From contig DATDPK010000061.1 in assembly GCA_035292785.1 (NCBI GenBank), positions 1 to 36,619 on the forward strand: a stretch of DNA of 36,619 nucleotides, in the 5' to 3' direction. The notes below the pieces were generated by a model. The model was not told the origin of the DNA. It worked only from the letters and a program-made list of their open reading frames with translations, and searched no databases. Positions 24,183 through 30,580 of this stretch are shown here, piece after piece. The position numbers were made by a program, and so were the translations under genes. The stretch's first letter is position 1; the number at the start of each line of letters is the position of its first letter. Origin of the DNA: CABMGU01 sp035292785. GTDB taxonomy: Archaea; Nanobdellota; Nanobdellia; Woesearchaeales; ARS49.

Positions 24183-24903
24183 CCCAACAATACTGCACTT
24201 AGGACCATTGGAGATTAGATGGTACGGGCTAATGTATGTTCTTGCATTCTTTGTGACATATTACTATTGCAAAAAAGCAATAGAACAAGGAAAACTAAAA
24301 CTAACTTTGCAAGAACTGGACGAGTTATTAGGACTGCTCGTTATTTGCATGATAATTGGAGCAAGAATATTCTACGCACTGTTCTACAACCCGACGTACT
24401 TTATATCAGCGCCCTGGAAAATACTATACATCTGGCAGGGAGGACTAAGCTTCCACGGCGGACTTGCAGGCATAGTGCTTGCAGGACTATGGTTTGCACG
24501 CAAAAAGAAAATATCATTTTTACACTTAGCAGACACATTGTGTGTGCCACTCGCATTAGGCAACGCATTCGGCAGAATAGGAAACTTCATCAACGGAGAA
24601 CTGTACGGAATTGCAACAAGCCTGCCTTGGGGAGTAATATTTCCAGGAGCAGAAGGAGCAAGGCATCCAACACAATTGTACGAAGCTGCATACAATGTAC
24701 TGATATTCGGAATACTTTATTCACAACGCAACAAGCAATGGAAAGACGGACAATTGTTCGGCTTATTCCTGATATTATACGCAATCTTCCGCTTCTCAGT
24801 AGAATTTATCAAAGACCTGCCAAGCTATGGAATATTAACAATGGGACAATGGCTGACAATACCACTATTGCTAATAGGCATCTGGCTCTATAGAAAGACG
24901 TAA
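24175..24903 (+). CDS. lgt: Prolipoprotein diacylglyceryl transferase
   Basis: Bacterial-type membrane enzyme that moves a diacylglyceryl group from phosphatidylglycerol onto the lipobox cysteine of prolipoproteins. 242 residues with about seven membrane segments and the full family signature: RWYGLMY near the start, LSFHGGL (His94), GRIGNFINGELYG (133-145) with the essential Arg/Asn/Glu, and RHPTQLYEA (His164, Tyr169). Well-studied archaea lack this sequence family, so it is either an acquired gene or one using an archaeal lipid donor. The next two genes encode lipobox proteins, its likely substrates. Confidence 0.95.
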   Translation: MIDPTILHLGPLEIRWYGLMYVLAFFVTYYYCKKAIEQGKLKLTLQELDELLGLLVICMIIGARIFYALFYNPTYFISAPWKILYIWQGGLSFHGGLAGIVLAGLWFARKKKISFLHLADTLCVPLALGNAFGRIGNFINGELYGIATSLPWGVIFPGAEGARHPTQLYEAAYNVLIFGILYSQRNKQWKDGQLFGLFLILYAIFRFSVEFIKDLPSYGILTMGQWLTIPLLLIGIWLYRKT

Positions 24904-24905
24904 TA

Positions 24906-24913
24906 TTTATATA
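24906..24913 (+). promoter_or_regulatory. TATA box for the lipoprotein pair
   Basis: TTTATATA centred about 27 nt upstream of the ATG at 24937 supports that start (leaderless) rather than the ATG at 24928. Confidence 0.55.
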
Positions 24914-24936
24914 CAAATAACAAAGAAATGCAGATT

Positions 24937-25113
24937 ATGAAAACAAAAATAATTCTGGCAATAGTGCTGCTGATTCTGCTGGTATCGTGCGGACAACCTG
25001 CACAAATGGAAGAAGCACCAAAAGCAGAACCAACAGCAAGCATAATGCCGCCACTACCAGAAGTAGAACCGCCGGCATCATCGCCATACGAACACGAAAA
25101 CACCACAGCATGA
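24937..25113 (+). CDS. Small lipoprotein
   Basis: 58 residues: a signal peptide with lipobox LVSC, then a short acidic Pro/Glu/Ala-rich tail with no folded domain (APKAEPTASIMPPLPEVEPP). It is probably a surface-tethered spacer peptide. The stop overlaps the start of the hydrolase gene (ATGA), so both are made from one transcript. Confidence 0.6.
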   Translation: MKTKIILAIVLLILLVSCGQPAQMEEAPKAEPTASIMPPLPEVEPPASSPYEHENTTA

Positions 25114-25832
25114 AACGCTTTATATTCATTTTACTGCTTTTAATAGCTTGCAGCACTCCAACAATGCAACCAACACCAAGTTTGAAACCAATAAATGAAA
25201 ACCCGCCATCCGGCTACATGACAACAGCAGATGGCCAGACAATCGCATACCAGATATACACTTCAAAACCAGGAAGCCCTGGAGTAATTCTTCTGCACAT
25301 GCTCCGCAAAACCAGAACAGACTGGGACTCATTTGCCAAATATTTGCAGAAGAACGGGTTTAGCGTAATAGCAATAGACATGCGGGGCCACGGGCAAAGC
25401 ACAGGAAACTGGGAAGCATTCACAACAGAAGACTTCCAAAAAATAACACTAGACATAGCAGCAGCAAAAAGCGTGCTCGAATCAAAACAAGCAGATGTCA
25501 AAAGACTTGCAGTAATAGGAGCGAGTATTGGAGCTAATACTGCGCTGAACTATGCAGTAAATGACCTGGATGTTCAGACAGTTGTGCTATTAAGCCCAGG
25601 ATTAGAATACAAAGGCGTAAACACAGAAGGAACAGTCAACCTATTCCAAAAACCATTCTTGATAGTAGCAAGCAAAGACGACAAGTACAGCGCAGACAGC
25701 TCACAAGTATTGGCGGGCAAGAACAAAAATGCAAAATTAGTGCTATATGATACAGCAGGCCACGGAACAAGCATGTTTGTACAGAAAGAATTAGCGCCAA
25801 CAATACTATCCTGGCTTAAAGAAAAGGTTTAA
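25110..25832 (+). CDS. Surface lipoprotein alpha/beta hydrolase
   Basis: 240 residues. A signal peptide with lipobox LIAC is followed by an alpha/beta-hydrolase domain (about 35-238). It has the oxyanion-type GVILLHMLRKTRTDW, IDMRGHGQS, the nucleophile elbow GASIGAN (Ser), the acid in SKDDKYS and the histidine in AGHGTSMF, so the triad is complete. It probably cleaves an extracellular ester or peptide bond; the substrate is unknown. The start at 25110 is set by the signal peptide and the 4-nt overlap; the upstream frame has no such features. Confidence 0.88.
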   Translation: MKRFIFILLLLIACSTPTMQPTPSLKPINENPPSGYMTTADGQTIAYQIYTSKPGSPGVILLHMLRKTRTDWDSFAKYLQKNGFSVIAIDMRGHGQSTGNWEAFTTEDFQKITLDIAAAKSVLESKQADVKRLAVIGASIGANTALNYAVNDLDVQTVVLLSPGLEYKGVNTEGTVNLFQKPFLIVASKDDKYSADSSQVLAGKNKNAKLVLYDTAGHGTSMFVQKELAPTILSWLKEKV

Positions 25833-25871
25833 ATAATCTGATACTGATTATTAAATAAAAAAGAGGACAAG

Positions 25872-26117
25872 ATGCCAGCAAAACCAAAAGTAATAGTCTA
25901 CTCAACACCAACCTGCCCATACTGCCACGCAGCAAAAGAATTCTTGAAAGAAAACAAGATAGACTTCAAAGACATAGACGTCAGCAAAGACCAAACAGCA
26001 GCACAAGAAATGATAGAAAAATCAGGACAAATGGGCGTGCCAGTATTGGACATCAATGGAACAATAATAGTTGGATACGACAAGGACGCAATAAAGAAAG
26101 CGCTGAAGCTGAAGTAA
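25872..26117 (+). CDS. Glutaredoxin-like protein
   Basis: 81-residue single-domain thioredoxin-fold protein with the active site CPYC (Cys15 and Cys18), the cis-proline strand MGVPVLDI and the GYDKDAIKKAL end typical of the glutaredoxin/NrdH group. Cytosolic, as there is no signal peptide. It reduces disulfides using thioredoxin reductase or low-molecular thiols. An AGAGGA ribosome site precedes the ATG. Confidence 0.9.
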   Translation: MPAKPKVIVYSTPTCPYCHAAKEFLKENKIDFKDIDVSKDQTAAQEMIEKSGQMGVPVLDINGTIIVGYDKDAIKKALKLK

Positions 26118-26164
26118 TTCTTTACGATACTTTTTTATAACTCATTCTTAGACGACAAACTAAA

Positions 26165-26238
26165 GGGCGCTTAGCTCAGCCTGGCAGAGCGCATCGTTCG
26201 CAACGATGAGGCCGCGAGTTCAAATCTCGCAGCGTCCA
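26165..26238 (+). tRNA. tRNA-Ala (anticodon CGC)
   Basis: Full cloverleaf: acceptor GGGCGCT/AGCGTCC with the alanine-identity G3:U70 pair, anticodon stem CATCG/CGATG around TTCGCAA, T arm GCGAG-TTCAAAT-CTCGC and A73. No intron, and CCA is not encoded. Fragments of its 3' half recur just downstream (see the repeats at 26223-26241, 26342-26360 and 26281-26292). Confidence 0.95.
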
Positions 26239-26241
26239 TTT
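26223..26241. repeat. tRNA-Ala 3' end, direct repeat copy 1
   Basis: AATCTCGCAGCGTCCATTT covers the T-arm 3' strand, the acceptor 3' strand and 3 nt beyond. An exact copy occurs at 26342-26360, 119 nt downstream, the arrangement expected for attL/attR of an integrated element or its deletion scar. Confidence 0.75.
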
Positions 26242-26279
26242 CACAAGAAGGTGCAGTGCACTGGCGGTATTAAGCAAAA

Positions 26280-26341
26280 CCGAGATTTGAACATCCTCAG
26301 AAATCTGCTGATTTCTGGGACCTCCTCATATGACTCGGAGG
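26280..26341 (+). other. Structured tRNA-intron-like segment between the repeats
   Basis: Contains CCGAGATTT and TCAGAAATCT at exactly the 17-nt spacing found in the tRNA-Ser intron (30494 and 30511). It also folds: CAGAAATC/GATTTCTG (26298-26305 with 26310-26317), CCTCC/GGAGG (26321-26325 with 26337-26341), and an outer CGAGATT (26281-26287) with AATCTCG of the second repeat (26342-26348). Bases 26281-26292 are an inverted copy of the tRNA-Ala T-arm (26218-26229). Confidence 0.5.
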
Positions 26342-26360
26342 AATCTCGCAGCGTCCATTT
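26342..26360. repeat. tRNA-Ala 3' end, direct repeat copy 2
   Basis: Exact 19-nt copy of 26223-26241. It touches the stop codon of the minus-strand gene at 26359-26700. Confidence 0.75.
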
Positions 26361-26700
26361 ATCTTTCAAGATTTCCTTCTAAACCCAATTTAGGATCAAA
26401 ATTGCGAGGAGGCTTTCTCTCTTTTAGCCATCTTTCAAGTTTTTTATCGGATTTAGCAGCTTTTCGCCATTCGTAAATTCCCACGCCTAAATTAAAAAAA
26501 GGCAGTGCAAGAAATCCGCCCATTAACAAAGAACCCACAGCTATTGCGGTAGCAGGAGACTCCTCAATTTCTCCTTCTGGATACCAAAAATCGTGCGCAA
26601 CATCACGAATATAAGCAGCACTTTCTTTGTACGTGAATCTTAATAGTGCGCCGATGCTTCGAGGAGCATCAACTTCGCCTTCGCTTAAAGTGTAAACCAT
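26359..26700 (-). CDS. Unrecognised protein with one hydrophobic hairpin
   Basis: 113 residues: a soluble N-terminal half with acidic patches (DFWYPEGEIEE), one long hydrophobic stretch at about 50-76 (ATAIAVGSLLMGGFLALPFFNLGVGIYEW) that could be a membrane hairpin, and a basic tail (KKLERWLKERKPPRNFDPK). No family recognised. Its end abuts the repeated tRNA-Ala fragment, so it may mark one border of an inserted or rearranged segment. Confidence 0.55.
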   Translation of the reverse strand: MVYTLSEGEVDAPRSIGALLRFTYKESAAYIRDVAHDFWYPEGEIEESPATAIAVGSLLMGGFLALPFFNLGVGIYEWRKAAKSDKKLERWLKERKPPRNFDPKLGLEGNLER

Positions 26701-26735
26701 TTTAATCTTAATTATTGGAGATTATAAAAATCATT

Positions 26736-27371
26736 CTATAATTTCTTCTTCACGCCAGCCTTCGGGCACAGCTTGTTAACAGGGCACTTGCTGCAATATG
26801 GGTCTGGCGCCTTGCAAATAGCGCGACCGTGCGCTTTCAACAGCCACTGAGTTTCTTTCCAATGTTTTTCAGGAATCAACTTGTTCAAATCTCTCTCAAT
26901 CTTATCAGGATTAGTATTCTTAGTCCAGCCTAAGCGATAACTAACACGAATAACGTGAGTGTCGACAACAACTCCAGACACAATGTCAAACGCATTGGTC
27001 TGGATTACAATTGCGGTCTTCCTGCCAATGCCAGGCAATTCAGTTAATTCTTCAATCGTTTTCGGAACTTTGCCGTTATGCTTCTCAACCAAAAGCTTGC
27101 AAGCAGCAATAATATTCTTAGCCTTGTTGCCGGCAAAAGTAATAGACTTAATGTATTTCAAAAGCTCAGGAACAGTTGCCTTGGCGTAATCTTCAGCTTT
27201 CTTATATTTTGCAAACAAGGCAGGAGTAGAAGCATTAACAACCTCATCACGTACCTGCGCAGAAAGAATGGCTGCAACCAACAATTCAAGCGGAGTCTTG
27301 AAATTCAAGTAATACTTAGCGCCAGGATAAGTCTCCTGCAAAACCTTCAACACCTGCACCGCTTTTTCCAT
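26736..27371 (-). CDS. nth: Endonuclease III (DNA glycosylase/AP lyase)
   Basis: Base-excision repair enzyme removing oxidised pyrimidines. 211 residues, normal size. It has the helix-hairpin-helix LPGIGRKTA with catalytic Lys118, the catalytic Asp137 in VVVDTHVIRVSYRLGWT, and the [4Fe-4S] ligands Cys186, 193, 196 and 202 with the standard 6-2-5 spacing. Monocistronic, on the opposite strand to the homing-endonuclease frame. Confidence 0.96.
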   Translation of the reverse strand: MEKAVQVLKVLQETYPGAKYYLNFKTPLELLVAAILSAQVRDEVVNASTPALFAKYKKAEDYAKATVPELLKYIKSITFAGNKAKNIIAACKLLVEKHNGKVPKTIEELTELPGIGRKTAIVIQTNAFDIVSGVVVDTHVIRVSYRLGWTKNTNPDKIERDLNKLIPEKHWKETQWLLKAHGRAICKAPDPYCSKCPVNKLCPKAGVKKKL

Positions 27372-27497
27372 AAGTGCAGATGAACAAACTCAAAATAAAA
27401 ATGTTCCGTAAAATATCCGGAAATTCCGTCAATTTTCACAAGACACTGGACAAGCGGGTGCCTAATGCATATAAGTATCATTAAGTTGTATTGAGAC

Positions 27498-28239
27498 ATG
27501 TTGTTGCAGCCTGAGTTAAAAAAAGAAATGATTAGTCAGATAAACAATGATGTATCTATAAATAAAATCTCAAAATCACTAAGATTGGGGAAATCAACCA
27601 TTTATTACTATTATAAGAAAATCAAGGGGAAGAAGTTCGTTGAACCATCTTTTAAATTAAGGAATTCAAGACTTGAAGGCGAAATTAACGGCATCTTTGC
27701 AGGTGATGGAAGCCAATATTATGATAAGGTAAGATGGAGTTATGAGATAAACGTGCATTTTGGTGTCAAAAATTATTGGTATGCTTGTTATGTTAAAGAG
27801 TTGTTTGAAGCATTCTTTCACAAAAAATTTAGGCTTGATTGGGAAGGTGAAACAAAGCTAAGAGTCAGAACTCAATCAAAGAAAATATTTTATTATTTTC
27901 AAAATTATTTATCATATAATAGGCACATCAAACACTGCACTGTTAAGCTTAGAAATAAATGCTCGCAAGCTTTCAAATTAGGGTTTCTTCGTGGAATGTT
28001 TGATACAGATGGATGTTTTAAACATGTGCCTAAGGAGAAAAGAACTCGGCTCTTTTACACAACGACATCAAAAGCACTAGCAAGCCAAATCAGCTTTATT
28101 TTGTATCAATTTGGGATACAAAATAGCATCTATGTTCGTGAATCAAAACTCGATAATGAAAAGACCAAATATGTTGTTAATGTTCTTAAGCCAGGCGCGC
28201 ATAAATTTATAAAGCTCGTAAAGCCGATGAAGGCTTTGC
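27498..28239 (+). CDS. LAGLIDADG homing endonuclease; frame open through tRNA-Ala into the HAD gene
   Basis: About 247 residues before the tRNA. An N-terminal helix-turn-helix (ISKSLRLGKSTIYYYYKKI, about 24-42) is followed by two LAGLIDADG-type helices, GEINGIFAGDGS (61-72) and LGFLRGMFDTDGCF (about 167-180), as in a monomeric site-specific DNA endonuclease. The frame has no stop before tRNA-Ala(GGC): it stays open through the tRNA and continues in phase into the HAD hydrolase, ending at 28982 (494 codons from 27498). The true end is therefore unclear; the domain finishes at about 28230 (KLVKPMK). The sequence is richer in T than its neighbours, which suggests recent acquisition. Confidence 0.75.
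28206..28213 (+). promoter_or_regulatory. TATA box for tRNA-Ala(GGC)
   Basis: TTTATAAA lies about 30 nt before the tRNA 5' end, inside the end of the endonuclease frame. Confidence 0.5.
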
Positions 28240-28311
28240 GGGCAGGTAGTTCAATGGCAGAACGCATCGCTGGCAGCGATGAGGCTGTGGGTTCGATTCC
28301 CGCCCTGTCCA
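28240..28311 (+). tRNA. tRNA-Ala (anticodon GGC)
   Basis: Acceptor GGGCAGG/CCTGTCC with G3:U70 and A73, D arm GTTC/GAAC, anticodon stem CATCG/CGATG with a 7-nt loop CTGGCAG, and T arm GTGGG-TTCGATT-CCCGC. No intron and no encoded CCA. Second alanine isoacceptor in the window. Confidence 0.95.
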
Positions 28312-28319
28312 TAGCAAGG

Positions 28320-28327
28320 TTTTTAAA
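28320..28327 (+). promoter_or_regulatory. TATA box for the HAD hydrolase
   Basis: TTTTTAAA lies 9 nt after the tRNA end, about 26 nt before the ATG at 28350; leaderless. Confidence 0.55.
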
Positions 28328-28349
28328 GCGTCCCTATACCCGAATATGT

Positions 28350-28982
28350 ATGGTCAAGGCAGTCTTCTTTGACTTTTGGGGGACATTGGTCGAGAATGGA
28401 ACTTACTCGCCGCTAAAACAAAGCAACTACATCTTGAGAGTTAGAATGCCATTCGGCGAGTTCGTAGAGCAATTCGAAAAAGTATTGATGACTAAGGAAT
28501 ATGAAGACCAGACAGAAGCATTCACAGAAGTCTGCAAGTCATTCAACGTTGAACCAATACCAATAGTCATTGAAAAACTCATAGGAGTCTGGAACAAAAA
28601 CAGGCTGCTTGCAAAACTATACCCGGACACAATAGACACCTTGAAAGCATTAAAAGAGAAGAAAATTAAGATAGTTCTGGTCAGCAATGCACCACAAAAC
28701 AGCGTTGAGCCAGTCCTTGAAAGATTTGGAATGAAAGACCTCTTTGACGCAATATTCATAAGCCACGAATACGGCAAATTAAAAACAGACGGCTTGTTTG
28801 AAGCTGCCCTGAAAAAACTAAAGCTCAAAAAAGACGACGTTATATCAGTTGGAGACAGCATAGAAAGCGACATGAAAGGAGCAGAAACAGCAGGAATTAA
28901 AGCATACCTGCTTGACCGCAGAGGAAACAGAGAATACGCAAACAAGATTATAACGTTAACAGAAATACTAAAGGAGGCATAA
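28350..28982 (+). CDS. HAD-superfamily hydrolase
   Basis: 210-residue haloacid-dehalogenase-fold enzyme, probably a phosphatase. Motif I reads VFFDFWGTLV: the nucleophile Asp8 is present, but the usual second Asp (DxDxT) is Trp10, as in many HAD members whose substrate I cannot infer. Motif II is IVLVSNAP, motif III the lysine in GKLKTDG, and motif IV ISVGDSIESDMKGAETAG. A helical cap is inserted after motif I. The ATG at 28350 fits the leaderless TATA spacing; the longer in-frame extension crosses a tRNA and an endonuclease. The next gene (eL13) starts 1 nt after the stop. Confidence 0.88.
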   Translation: MVKAVFFDFWGTLVENGTYSPLKQSNYILRVRMPFGEFVEQFEKVLMTKEYEDQTEAFTEVCKSFNVEPIPIVIEKLIGVWNKNRLLAKLYPDTIDTLKALKEKKIKIVLVSNAPQNSVEPVLERFGMKDLFDAIFISHEYGKLKTDGLFEAALKKLKLKKDDVISVGDSIESDMKGAETAGIKAYLLDRRGNREYANKIITLTEILKEA

Positions 28983-28983
28983 A

Positions 28984-29226
28984 ATGCACCAAGCTTACGT
29001 AATTCACAGAGGAATCAAAAGAAAAGCAAGAGGCTTTACTTGTGAGGAAGCAGAAGAAGCCGGCATAAAGACCTGCCAGGAATTTGACGCTTTGAAATTA
29101 CCTTGGGACTCGCGCAGGGCAACAAAATATACAGAAAATGTCGCTTATTTGAAAAGCCTGCAAAAACCGGCTGCAAAACCAGCAAAAGCAAAAAAGCCGA
29201 AGGCGCCAAAAGCCGCTAAAAAATGA
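28984..29226 (+). CDS. rpl13e: Ribosomal protein eL13
   Basis: 80-residue large-subunit ribosomal protein of the archaeal/eukaryotic eL13 family. The core is recognisable (IKRKARGFTCEEAEEAGIKTCQEFDALKLPWDSRRATKYTENVAYLKSL), matching the family's RKARGF...AGL...RR.TK..EN pattern, and the end is a Lys/Ala/Pro-rich RNA-binding tail. An AAGGAGG ribosome site precedes the ATG. The stop overlaps the HIT gene start by 4 nt. Confidence 0.85.
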   Translation: MHQAYVIHRGIKRKARGFTCEEAEEAGIKTCQEFDALKLPWDSRRATKYTENVAYLKSLQKPAAKPAKAKKPKAPKAAKK

Positions 29227-29804
29227 ACGATTGCATATTCTGCAAAATAGTCAAAAAAGAAATTCCATCAGACTTTGTTTACGAAAACGACAAAATTGTT
29301 GCATTTCTTGACGTAATGCCAATCAATCCAGGACATACGCTTGTTGTTCCAAAAGAGCATCACGTTGATATGTTAGAAACACCTGATAATGTTCTCAGCG
29401 ACATAATCACGAGAACAAAAAAGATTGCAACAGCAATAATAAAAGCAGTAAAAGCAGACGGCTTCAATATAGGTGTAAACACAAAGCCAGCAGCAGGACA
29501 AGCAGTATTCCACACACACTTTCACATAATTCCGCGCTTTAACAATGACGGATTAAAGCCATGGCCGCACAAGAAGCTGAGCAAAGAAGAGATGGCAAAA
29601 ATAAGGGAATCGGTTGTTAATGCGTTTGGTAGTGTAGAGCCAACCAGCCAAGAAATCAAGAAAGCGCAAATGAAAATCTTCTGTACTTATTGCGGCGCTC
29701 CGCATTTGGATGAAGGCATTTTTTCAAAGAATCCACACAGGAGACACCTGTGCATGAAATGTAAAAAGGAATTCTTAGTTTCAGAGTATTCAATAGGCAT
29801 TTAA
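29223..29804 (+). CDS. HIT-family nucleotide hydrolase with a C-terminal zinc finger
   Basis: 193 residues. The HIT domain (1-115) has the CIFC pair, NPGHTLVVPKEHH and the catalytic histidine triad HTHFHII (97-103). The family hydrolyses nucleoside phosphoramidates or dinucleotides. The extra tail (about 140-193) holds CTYC...CMKC (Cys154, 157, 177, 180), a treble-clef-like zinc knuckle with a basic patch NPHRRH, which is unusual for a stand-alone HIT protein and could bind RNA. Coupled to eL13, hinting at a link to translation. Confidence 0.9.
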   Translation: MNDCIFCKIVKKEIPSDFVYENDKIVAFLDVMPINPGHTLVVPKEHHVDMLETPDNVLSDIITRTKKIATAIIKAVKADGFNIGVNTKPAAGQAVFHTHFHIIPRFNNDGLKPWPHKKLSKEEMAKIRESVVNAFGSVEPTSQEIKKAQMKIFCTYCGAPHLDEGIFSKNPHRRHLCMKCKKEFLVSEYSIGI

Positions 29805-29847
29805 TCTCGATACTTTTTTAAACACTTATTCTCGACATCATAGCCAT

Positions 29848-29921
29848 GGCGGTGTAGCTCAGCCTGGCAGAGCAATGCTTTCATAAGGCATGGGTCGCGT
29901 GTTCAAATCACGCCACCGCCA
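29848..29921 (+). tRNA. tRNA with anticodon CAT (elongator Met, or Ile2)
   Basis: Acceptor GGCGGTG/CACCGCC, D arm GCTC/GAGC, anticodon stem ATGCT/GGCAT with loop TTCATAA, T arm GCGTG-TTCAAAT-CACGC, A73. No intron and no encoded CCA. It lacks the archaeal initiator features (three G:C pairs in the anticodon stem). A modified-C34 Ile2 identity cannot be excluded by eye. A TTTTTAAA box about 30 nt upstream drives it. Confidence 0.92.
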
Positions 29922-30389
29922 CTAAAATACACGGCGAATAATTCTTCTTATAACAGAAATCATCGGCCCTGAAAACAAGATTGTAAAGAACCCTGCAACA
30001 ATGTAAGTAAAGATATCATACGTCGTTCTTGAATAATAATTGCACTCGAAAGGCGGAGTGGTGCAGGTCAAAAGCAGGCCAAACTCGTCCACAAACAAGC
30101 CAAGACCAATTCCGAACAATATTGCTGCAAAATTAATCATATGCCTTCTGTCAGTCGTCAAAGCAATCCAATTAGAAATCGCAATTAACGCAAAACCATA
30201 ATAAAAATGATGAATGTGATACTGGCTGATAAACAATCTAAGCCAATCAGGACCAAACAACACAGTCAACCTTGCGGCAGCAAAAGCAAGAAGAAAAGAA
30301 ACAGTAACGATAAAAGGAGTCTGCTTATTCCTGCGGACAATATCCTTGTACAAAACGCTCTGCAAATCACGAATCCAGTGAAAAACCAT
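29922..30389 (-). CDS. Polytopic membrane protein with a YHIHHFYYG motif
   Basis: 155 residues with about four membrane segments (27-45, 60-78, 87-106, 125-145), a basic N-terminus and a basic end (RRIIRRVF). A His cluster QYHIHHFYYGF precedes the second segment, DRRH follows it and FVDEFGLLL ends the third, giving potential metal or acid/base residues at the membrane surface. I believe related proteins exist in other archaea but know no function. The stop codon directly abuts the 3' end of the convergent tRNA. Confidence 0.75.
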   Translation of the reverse strand: MVFHWIRDLQSVLYKDIVRRNKQTPFIVTVSFLLAFAAARLTVLFGPDWLRLFISQYHIHHFYYGFALIAISNWIALTTDRRHMINFAAILFGIGLGLFVDEFGLLLTCTTPPFECNYYSRTTYDIFTYIVAGFFTILFSGPMISVIRRIIRRVF

Positions 30390-30445
30390 TAAAATATTTT
30401 AAACACGACAAACTTTATAAAGCTTATTAAAAGGCAAAATAGCAT

Positions 30446-30579
30446 GCCGTGGTGGCACAACCTGGTACTGCGCCAGATTGGAATATCAAAAATCCGAGAT
30501 TTTCGGAACGTCAGAAATCTCCGATTTCCAACGATCTGGTTTCCGCAAGGATTTCCCGGTTCAAATCCGGGCCACGGCG
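30446..30579 (+). tRNA. tRNA-Ser (anticodon GGA) with intron
   Basis: Acceptor GCCGTGG/CCACGGC with G73, long class II variable arm (TTTCCGCAAGGATT) and T arm CCCGG-TTCAAAT-CCGGG. Anticodon stem CCAGA/TCTGG closes the loop T-T-GGA-A, interrupted after position 37 by a 50-nt intron (30484-30533). The central helix TTGG/CCAA flanked by the bulges AAT and CGA gives a good bulge-helix-bulge for archaeal splicing, with cuts at A30483^T30484 and G30533^A30534. Confidence 0.9.
30484..30533 (+). other. Archaeal tRNA intron (position 37/38)
   Basis: Intron of tRNA-Ser. Its interior folds into a long hairpin: AAATC at 30490-30494 pairs with GATTT at 30523-30527, and GAGATTTT at 30496-30503 pairs with GAAATCTC at 30514-30521, with a single C.C mismatch. 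It shares two blocks with the segment at 26280-26306. Confidence 0.8.
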
Positions 30580-30580
30580 T

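Noticed and set aside
26243..26341. A second, degenerate tRNA gene downstream of tRNA-Ala
   Set aside because: No acceptor stem and no proper T stem can be built on either strand; only fragments match.
27404..27422. Imperfect palindrome TTCCGtaaaatatCCGGAA upstream of nth and the endonuclease
   Set aside because: Position and symmetry are not convincing enough to call an operator; no second copy was noticed in the window.
28240..28311. Homing endonuclease lying in a tRNA intron
   Set aside because: tRNA-Ala(GGC) has an uninterrupted 7-nt anticodon loop; the endonuclease lies upstream of the tRNA, not inside it.
30449..30580. Upstream in-frame extension of the sugar-dehydrogenase-like protein through tRNA-Ser
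   Set aside because: The tRNA with its intron explains this stretch fully, and the signal peptide begins at 30581.
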